Shown here: in pieces, positions 59,154-64,000 of the stretch
Position numbering within the stretch: the stretch's first letter is position 1
Layout of the letters: the number at the start of each line of letters is the position of its first letter
Assembly: GCA_020634885.1 (NCBI GenBank)
Contig: JACKAW010000001.1
Span: 372,001 to 436,000 of the forward strand
Length of the DNA: 64,000 nucleotides
From: Anaerolineales bacterium
GTDB taxonomy: Bacteria > Chloroflexota > Anaerolineae > Anaerolineales > Villigracilaceae
Direction of reading: 5' to 3'
Notes under the pieces: model-generated
Database searches by the model: none
Told to the model about the DNA's origin: nothing
The model's input: only the letters and a program-made list of their open reading frames with translations
Program-made: the position numbers and the translations under genes

Positions 59154-59183
59154 TTGACACGTAATCACCCAATCTATTAGCAT
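59154..59183 (+). promoter_or_regulatory. Leaderless-type promoter of the glycosyltransferase
   Basis: TTGACA (59154-59159), 18 bp, TAGCAT (59178-59183), then exactly 6 nt to the ATG at 59190. There is no ribosome-binding site. Confidence 0.6.
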
Positions 59184-59189
59184 AGACCC

Positions 59190-60392
59190 ATGCGAATCGG
59201 AATGATGGTTGACAGTTACAAGCCGTACATCAGCGGTATTACAAACTACGTTGAGGTTAATAAAAAATACCTTGAAGAAGCGGGGCACGAGGTTTTTGTA
59301 TTCACCTTTGGCGACGTGGAATTCCAGGATGATGAACCCAATATCATCCGCAGCCCCGGGCTGCCCATTGCAGATACCGGCTTTTATCTATCCATGCGAT
59401 ATTCACGCGAAGCAAAAGAACTCCTTCAAACCATGGACGTGGTGCATGTACATCACCCCTTTCTTAGCGGAAGGTTGGCGCTGCGGTATTGCCGCCCCAA
59501 AAATATTCCCATTATTTTTACAAATCACACCCGTTACGACCTGTACGCCCAGGCATACCTGCCTCTGATGCCAGATGAGGTCAGTGTTGGGTTACTGCAA
59601 TCGTACATGCCGCCTTTCTGCAAAGCGATGGACATGGTCGTCACCCCCTCTGCGGGCATGGCAAAGGTACTGCGTGAATTGAAAGTGGAAAGCCCCGTTG
59701 AGATCGTTCCCAACGGCATAGACTTGAGCAACTTCCAAGCTGCAAAGCCTCTTTTACGGAAAAATCACGGGTTCAAAGCAGACGACATCTTGATCGTTTA
59801 CGCTGGTCGCATTGCGCTTGAGAAAAACCTGCCGTTTTTGATCGAGTCGTTTTCAGGAGTTGCCAAAGCCATTCCAAGTGTTCGCCTTTTACTGATCGGT
59901 GGCGGCGTGAAGCAATACGAAGAAGACATCCGCGAATTCATTGCAGAGCAGGATACGGCTGAGCGTATTCACATGATCGGCAGGGTTCCCTACCACGAAC
60001 TCCCCTCTTACGTTGCCATGTGCGATATTTTCGCCACCGCCTCTGTTACTGAAGTCCACCCGCTTTCGGTGATCGAAGCCATGGGGGCAGGGCTGCCCGT
60101 CATGGGAATTGAATCGGTGGGTGTTGGCGATACGGTGCAGGATGGCATAACCGGCTATCTCTCTACAGAAGACTTGCCAGCGTTTACCGCCAAACTCACC
60201 CGCCTTTGCCTCGAGCCGGAACTGCGTAAGCAAATGAGTGCGTCTGCCCGAAGGGAATCTTTTGCCTATGCCATTGAACGCACTACCAGTTTAATGGCGC
60301 AAAAATACACAGCCCTTGCGCACGGCGATATTCCACGCAAGCGCAATCTTCACTCCCGCTTGCAGGAAATTTTGGAGAAATTCCTTTCGTGA
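59190..60392 (+). CDS. GT4-family glycosyltransferase
   Basis: A 400-residue retaining GT-B glycosyltransferase of the GT4/PimA-like kind, acting at the membrane face on lipid or glycan acceptors. It opens IGMMVDSYKPYISGITNYV; the acceptor side has VHVHHPFLSGRLALRY and NHTRYDLYAQAY. The donor side has YAGRIALEKNLPFLIESF and the E-x7-E motif TEVHPLSVIEAMGAGLPV. Diacylglycerol glucosyltransferases share this layout, but the substrate is not certain. Its stop overlaps the GTG of yraN. The message is predicted leaderless. Confidence 0.9.
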   Translation: MRIGMMVDSYKPYISGITNYVEVNKKYLEEAGHEVFVFTFGDVEFQDDEPNIIRSPGLPIADTGFYLSMRYSREAKELLQTMDVVHVHHPFLSGRLALRYCRPKNIPIIFTNHTRYDLYAQAYLPLMPDEVSVGLLQSYMPPFCKAMDMVVTPSAGMAKVLRELKVESPVEIVPNGIDLSNFQAAKPLLRKNHGFKADDILIVYAGRIALEKNLPFLIESFSGVAKAIPSVRLLLIGGGVKQYEEDIREFIAEQDTAERIHMIGRVPYHELPSYVAMCDIFATASVTEVHPLSVIEAMGAGLPVMGIESVGVGDTVQDGITGYLSTEDLPAFTAKLTRLCLEPELRKQMSASARRESFAYAIERTTSLMAQKYTALAHGDIPRKRNLHSRLQEILEKFLS

Positions 60393-60742
60393 GCACACAC
60401 AACCAGCGGGTTGGCGCCTGGGGCGAGGATCAAGCTTCGGTCTGGCTGACAAGCCACGGCTACGAAGTGAAGCGGAGGAACGTCCGCACGCCGTACGGAG
60501 AAATTGATATCGTCGCCCAAAAGGGTGAGGTCACTATTTTCATCGAAGTGAAAACGCTTACATCCTCCAAAAATTTTTTTCCTGAACAGCAGATCACAGC
60601 CCGCAAGCGCGAACACATGCTAAATTCAGCCATGCACTTTGCCGCAGAAAACAATATAGACCGTTGGCAAATTGATGTAATTTCTGTGGAAGGGAAACAA
60701 GGTGAAATGCCTGTTGTACGTCATTTTGAAGGTATTTTTTAA
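60389..60742 (+). CDS. YraN/UPF0102 family endonuclease-like protein
   Basis: A 117-residue protein of the restriction-endonuclease-like fold. Signatures are GAWGEDQASVWLTSHGYEV, NVRTPYGEIDIVAQKG and FIEVKTLTS, with the Asp, Glu and Lys of a PD-(D/E)xK-type site, then KREHMLNSAMHF. The start codon is GTG, overlapping the glycosyltransferase stop by 4 bp, so translation is coupled. The function of the family is not settled. Confidence 0.9.
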   Translation: MSTHNQRVGAWGEDQASVWLTSHGYEVKRRNVRTPYGEIDIVAQKGEVTIFIEVKTLTSSKNFFPEQQITARKREHMLNSAMHFAAENNIDRWQIDVISVEGKQGEMPVVRHFEGIF

Positions 60743-60813
60743 CCTGCCTTTTTACATGGTTTATAATGAAAAAATAGATTTTGGGCTGGCTTAGGATTAC
60801 AAAGGAGAACTAC

Positions 60814-63123
60814 ATGACCAATATTATCGGGGCTGATATCAGCTTCTACCAGGATGACCCCCAAACTCCGCAGGGTGTGAATTTTTCAAAAATGCGCGAA
60901 AACGCATATTTCGTCATTGTGCGTGCCGGTCAAAATACATGGGGCGACCGTGATTTCAAAGTGAACTGGCGCGAATCAAAAGCAGTTGGTCTGCCTCGCG
61001 GCTCGTACTGGTTTTACGATAGCCGAGTGGAACCCAAAACGCAGGCAGAAAAATGGGTTTCCATGTTCGACGGCGATTTTGGGGAACTGCCTTTGTGGTG
61101 CGATTTTGAAGATAATTACAACGGGGCATATAAAGGTTGGAAAAATTGGTACAACTTCATTGAGCAATTAAAGAAACTTATTCCAGCCAATAAAGAGATC
61201 GGTATTTACACTGGCTATTATTATTGGAAGGAAAATACCGTGGCGGTTGGAATTCCAACCGGTTCGCTCAACTACTTCAAACAATATCCGCTTTGGATCG
61301 CAAACTATGGGGTCACGGCTCCACAGGTGCCGGGTCCGTGGGATACATGGACTCTCTGGCAATTTACCGATAACGGCGATGGCACGCTCTACGGCGTGGA
61401 AAGTTTGAATATTGACCTAAATTATTTCAACGGAAATGCAGATGCGTTCAAGCAGCGCTTTGGCGTAGATGGTACACCCGGAACCGTTGTAATACCCAAG
61501 CCCAGCAACTTTTACCGCGTTACGGCATGGTCACTCAAAGTACGCCAGGGAGCCGGGCTAAACTTTACGCAAGTCGGCAGCCTTGTCCTTAATGAAGTCG
61601 TTGAAAAGATCGGCGAAAATTCTGATGGCACATGGCTCAACATCAAAAACGCGGATGGCACGCTCACGGGTTGGAGCTTTGCCGCATACTTGCAAAATAT
61701 CAGCAGCACAGATTCTTCGACAGGCGAAACAAGCACAGATACCGGCTCAACCACAGGAGGAAGTGGAAGCGCATCGGGCGGAACGGATACTGGCGGAAGC
61801 AGCGGCGGCTCAGGAACAGACACCGGTTCGGGAACTGGAACCGGAACTGATTCTGGTTCTGGAGCTTCTACCCCACCCGAAGAAGAGGACACAAACTGGT
61901 ATCGCGTAACCCCATCCGGGTTGAAGATCCGCTCTGGTCCGGGGTTGGAGTTTGAAGCCATCGGTCTTTTGACCTTTGGTGAATTGGTCGAAAAACTGGA
62001 TGCCAGCCCAGACAATCAGTGGCTCAAAATTCGCAGCCAGGATGGCGCCCGCGAAGGTTGGAGTTTTGGCGAGTACCTTGTCAGCGCCCACGCCCCGGTG
62101 GCAGAAGAACCACAGGCGGCTGTTGTCCCTGCTCATCAGGATAAGAATTGGTATCGCATCAATACGTCCAAACTCAATGTGCGCGAAGGCGCTAATCTAT
62201 CTGCGAAAATAACTAATGCCTTATTTAAGAATGATGTTGTTCCAGCGTTGGATGAATCTGACTCCAAATGGGCAAAGATCGAAAAGCTTGATGGTTCGGT
62301 TGGTTGGTGTTCGCGCGATTACATGATAAAGGTCAGCAGCAACAGCCGCCCCGATTCGGTGATTCAGCAGTTATTTCCGGGTGTAACATACATTCGCAAA
62401 GACCTTACCAGTCCGCGCAAGATCGTGGTGCATGTGATGGCAATTGACCTGCAAAACACAAAACTTGAGTTTTTGGTCACCCCCTCTCCCAACAATACCG
62501 ACATTCTTTGCACTCGAACCACCTCGCAATTCCTTGAAGAATTTAAACTCTCGGCTGCCATCAATGGCGGATACTTCAGCTACTTGGACGCGGAACATTC
62601 CCCCGCGTCGCTATGCGCAACTGGCGGCGACCCCGTACGGATCAGCGATTACGCCGCCTCGCGTGGAAAAGTTTATTCGCCGAAAAGCACCGCCCAACCT
62701 GTGGTGCATATTGCCCGCAAAAATCAGGTCTCTTTCAACAAAGCCTCTAATCAGATATTCAACGCTGTTTCAGGCGACCGTATGATCGTGGAGAATGGCA
62801 GAGTCATTAAAAATCTTGCGGCGCAGATTCCGAATCCGCGTACGGCGTTGGGTATAAATAGAAATGCCCGCTGGCTTACATGGATGGTGGTGGATGGACG
62901 CCAAAGCGGGTACAGCGAAGGCGTCACTTTCCCTGAATTGGGTGAATTGCTTATATCCTTTGGGGTACATACCGGCGCAAATATGGATGGCGGCGGTTCT
63001 TCGGCAATGGTCATTCGAGGCGCAGATGGCAAGAGCGTTGTACTCAACTCCCCCATTGAAATGAATCACCCGGGCAAGGAACGCCCCGTGGGGAATCACC
63101 TTGGGTTGTTGATCAAGCCCTGA
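60814..63123 (+). CDS. GH25-like lysozyme fused to three SH3 domains and a phosphodiester glycosidase domain
   Basis: The ATG at 60814 follows AAAGGAG; 769 residues. The GH25 muramidase-like domain spans about 1-215 (GADISFYQ with Asp; LWCDFEDN with catalytic Asp/Glu; IYTGYYYW; LWQFTDNGDG). SH3 domains lie at about 231-295, 360-425 and 444-510, with a Ser/Thr/Gly linker between the first and second. A phosphodiester glycosidase (NAGPA) domain spans about 530-769 (SAAINGGYFS, NPRTALGINR, GANMDGGGSSAM). It should act on envelope glycans, yet no signal peptide is visible. Confidence 0.9.
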   Translation: MTNIIGADISFYQDDPQTPQGVNFSKMRENAYFVIVRAGQNTWGDRDFKVNWRESKAVGLPRGSYWFYDSRVEPKTQAEKWVSMFDGDFGELPLWCDFEDNYNGAYKGWKNWYNFIEQLKKLIPANKEIGIYTGYYYWKENTVAVGIPTGSLNYFKQYPLWIANYGVTAPQVPGPWDTWTLWQFTDNGDGTLYGVESLNIDLNYFNGNADAFKQRFGVDGTPGTVVIPKPSNFYRVTAWSLKVRQGAGLNFTQVGSLVLNEVVEKIGENSDGTWLNIKNADGTLTGWSFAAYLQNISSTDSSTGETSTDTGSTTGGSGSASGGTDTGGSSGGSGTDTGSGTGTGTDSGSGASTPPEEEDTNWYRVTPSGLKIRSGPGLEFEAIGLLTFGELVEKLDASPDNQWLKIRSQDGAREGWSFGEYLVSAHAPVAEEPQAAVVPAHQDKNWYRINTSKLNVREGANLSAKITNALFKNDVVPALDESDSKWAKIEKLDGSVGWCSRDYMIKVSSNSRPDSVIQQLFPGVTYIRKDLTSPRKIVVHVMAIDLQNTKLEFLVTPSPNNTDILCTRTTSQFLEEFKLSAAINGGYFSYLDAEHSPASLCATGGDPVRISDYAASRGKVYSPKSTAQPVVHIARKNQVSFNKASNQIFNAVSGDRMIVENGRVIKNLAAQIPNPRTALGINRNARWLTWMVVDGRQSGYSEGVTFPELGELLISFGVHTGANMDGGGSSAMVIRGADGKSVVLNSPIEMNHPGKERPVGNHLGLLIKP

Positions 63124-63130
63124 GAAACAG

Positions 63131-63176
63131 AATCAAAAAAAAACAGTCCGGTTTGAGCCGGACTGTTTTTTTGATT
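63131..63176. terminator. Bidirectional terminator
   Basis: CAGTCCGG (63144-63151) pairs with CCGGACTG (63158-63165), extended by A-rich and T-rich flanks, between the fusion gene (+) and folD (-). Confidence 0.9.
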
Positions 63177-63180
63177 CCTG

Positions 63181-64000
63181 TTATTTATCCTGTATCTCTG
63201 CTGCTCTAAGCGTATTCGCCATGAGCATGGCAATCGTCATGGGACCTACGCCGCCGGGAACCGGGGTGATGAAACCGGCAACTTCTTTTGCTTCGGCAAA
63301 ATTAACATCACCGACAAGTTTTTGGCGCGGTTTGCCGGTCTTCTGGCTGATAACCGGAGAGCCGTCTTCGTTCAACATGGGAATGCCGTTGATGCCTACA
63401 TCGATCACTGCGGCGCCGGGTTTGAGCCAGTCGCCGCGCACCATTTCGGCGCGACCAATGGCGGCAATGACAATATCTGCTTCACGCAAAACAGCGGGAA
63501 TGTCTTTTGTGCGTGAGTGGACAACTGTGACTGTTGCGTTCTCTTTGATAAGCAAAAGCGCGGCGGGCATCCCCACAATATTTGAACGACCCAAAACCAC
63601 GGCATTCGCGCCCGCGATCTTTACGCCAGCTTCTTTTAGGAGGTAGATACAGCCGTACGGGGTGCATGGGACAAACAGCGGTTCGCGTCCTTTTTGGGCG
63701 AGCCGACCAAGATTGATCGGGGAGAAGCCGTCCACATCTTTTTCGATGCTGATGAGCGAAAGGATGCGCTCCTCGTCCAAATGGTCGGGCAGTGGCAATT
63801 GCACCAAAATGCCGTGTACTTTGGGATCGGCATTAAGTTGTTTGATCAGCTTTTCAAGGTCTTCCTGAGAAATATCAGCAGGGACGGGATGATGAAAAGA
63901 GGTCATCCCCAACTCGGCGCAAGCCTTTTGCTTCATGCTGACATAGGTGGCAGAGTCGATGCGCTCTCCGACCAATACGGTTGCCAGCCCGGGCTGTGAC
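63181..64000 (-). CDS. folD: Bifunctional methylenetetrahydrofolate dehydrogenase/cyclohydrolase, N-terminus cut by window edge
   Basis: Interconverts 5,10-methylene- and 10-formyl-tetrahydrofolate. About 273 residues are visible; the frame runs off the window, so the start is missing. VGERIDSATYVSMKQKAC carries the Tyr and Lys of the active site, followed by QLPLPDHLD, DVDGFSPINLGRL, the NADP loop VVLGRSNIVGMPAALLL, and the C-terminal PVPGGVGPMTIAML. It uses the same folate pool as the methyl-folate:corrinoid enzyme at 32884, but nothing shows co-regulation. Confidence 0.95.
   Translation of the reverse strand, partial: SQPGLATVLVGERIDSATYVSMKQKACAELGMTSFHHPVPADISQEDLEKLIKQLNADPKVHGILVQLPLPDHLDEERILSLISIEKDVDGFSPINLGRLAQKGREPLFVPCTPYGCIYLLKEAGVKIAGANAVVLGRSNIVGMPAALLLIKENATVTVVHSRTKDIPAVLREADIVIAAIGRAEMVRGDWLKPGAAVIDVGINGIPMLNEDGSPVISQKTGKPRQKLVGDVNFAEAKEVAGFITPVPGGVGPMTIAMLMANTLRAAEIQDK

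Overview
The window looks like a chromosomal segment of a Chloroflexota bacterium, most probably of the Anaerolineae. This is inferred from the gene mix: two membrane pyrophosphatases side by side, several lipoproteins with Thr/Pro linkers, a roadblock/V4R signalling operon, SH3-repeat surface proteins, and a large set of non-pyrrolysine trimethylamine-methyltransferase (MttB) homologues. GC content is moderate. There is no prophage, CRISPR array, transposase or rRNA; the only RNA gene I can support is one tRNA-Asp.

Layout. 0-9.7 kb, minus strand: central carbon and amino-acid genes (pyruvate kinase, CoA-transferase, alanine dehydrogenase, ornithine aminotransferase, ornithine carbamoyltransferase), then an MBL hydrolase and a MoxR/DUF58 pair. 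9.8-14.8 kb: two separately promoted membrane pyrophosphatases whose signature residues predict one K+-dependent and one K+-independent pump. 14.9-21.4 kb: small housekeeping and envelope genes (an IscA-like protein with an unusual Cys tail, lipoproteins, Nudix, methyltransferase, YbaK, DUF4405, YigZ). 21.8-34.7 kb: the most distinctive block, a one-carbon cluster with a GntR/FCD regulator, one corrinoid protein, four MttB homologues, an S9 peptidase, an M20 amidohydrolase, a methyl-tetrahydrofolate:corrinoid methyltransferase and a homocysteine S-methyltransferase. 34.8-40.8 kb: a lipoprotein hydrolase, BipA, and a roadblock/V4R/response-regulator/glycosyltransferase operon.

41.0-45.5 kb: a tRNA-Asp followed by a decayed accessory stretch with a frameshifted HTH gene, a broken fragment and an alpha/beta hydrolase killed by two point lesions. 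45.5-49.6 kb: PadR regulator, TrmO, ModA and ModB without ModC, a CBS protein and a lone TIR protein. 49.8-64 kb: histidine kinase, M3 peptidase, CpXC protein, PIG-L deacetylase, a divergent FHA-wHTH / Ser-Thr kinase pair, a TtuA/TtuB tRNA-thiolation pair, a glycosyltransferase and YraN, a GH25-SH3x3-phosphodiester-glycosidase fusion, and the edge-truncated folD.

How the genes may work together. In the central cluster, MttB-type enzymes would move methyl groups from methylated amines to the single corrinoid protein. From there the methyl group can go to tetrahydrofolate (MtgA/AcsE-like enzyme) or, possibly, to homocysteine. The cobalamin, methyl-folate and homocysteine modules of methionine synthase are all here as separate proteins. 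Substrates cannot be read from sequence. Nearly every gap in this cluster holds a different palindromic repeat, and several genes elsewhere have a -10 box directly against the start codon, suggesting leaderless transcripts.
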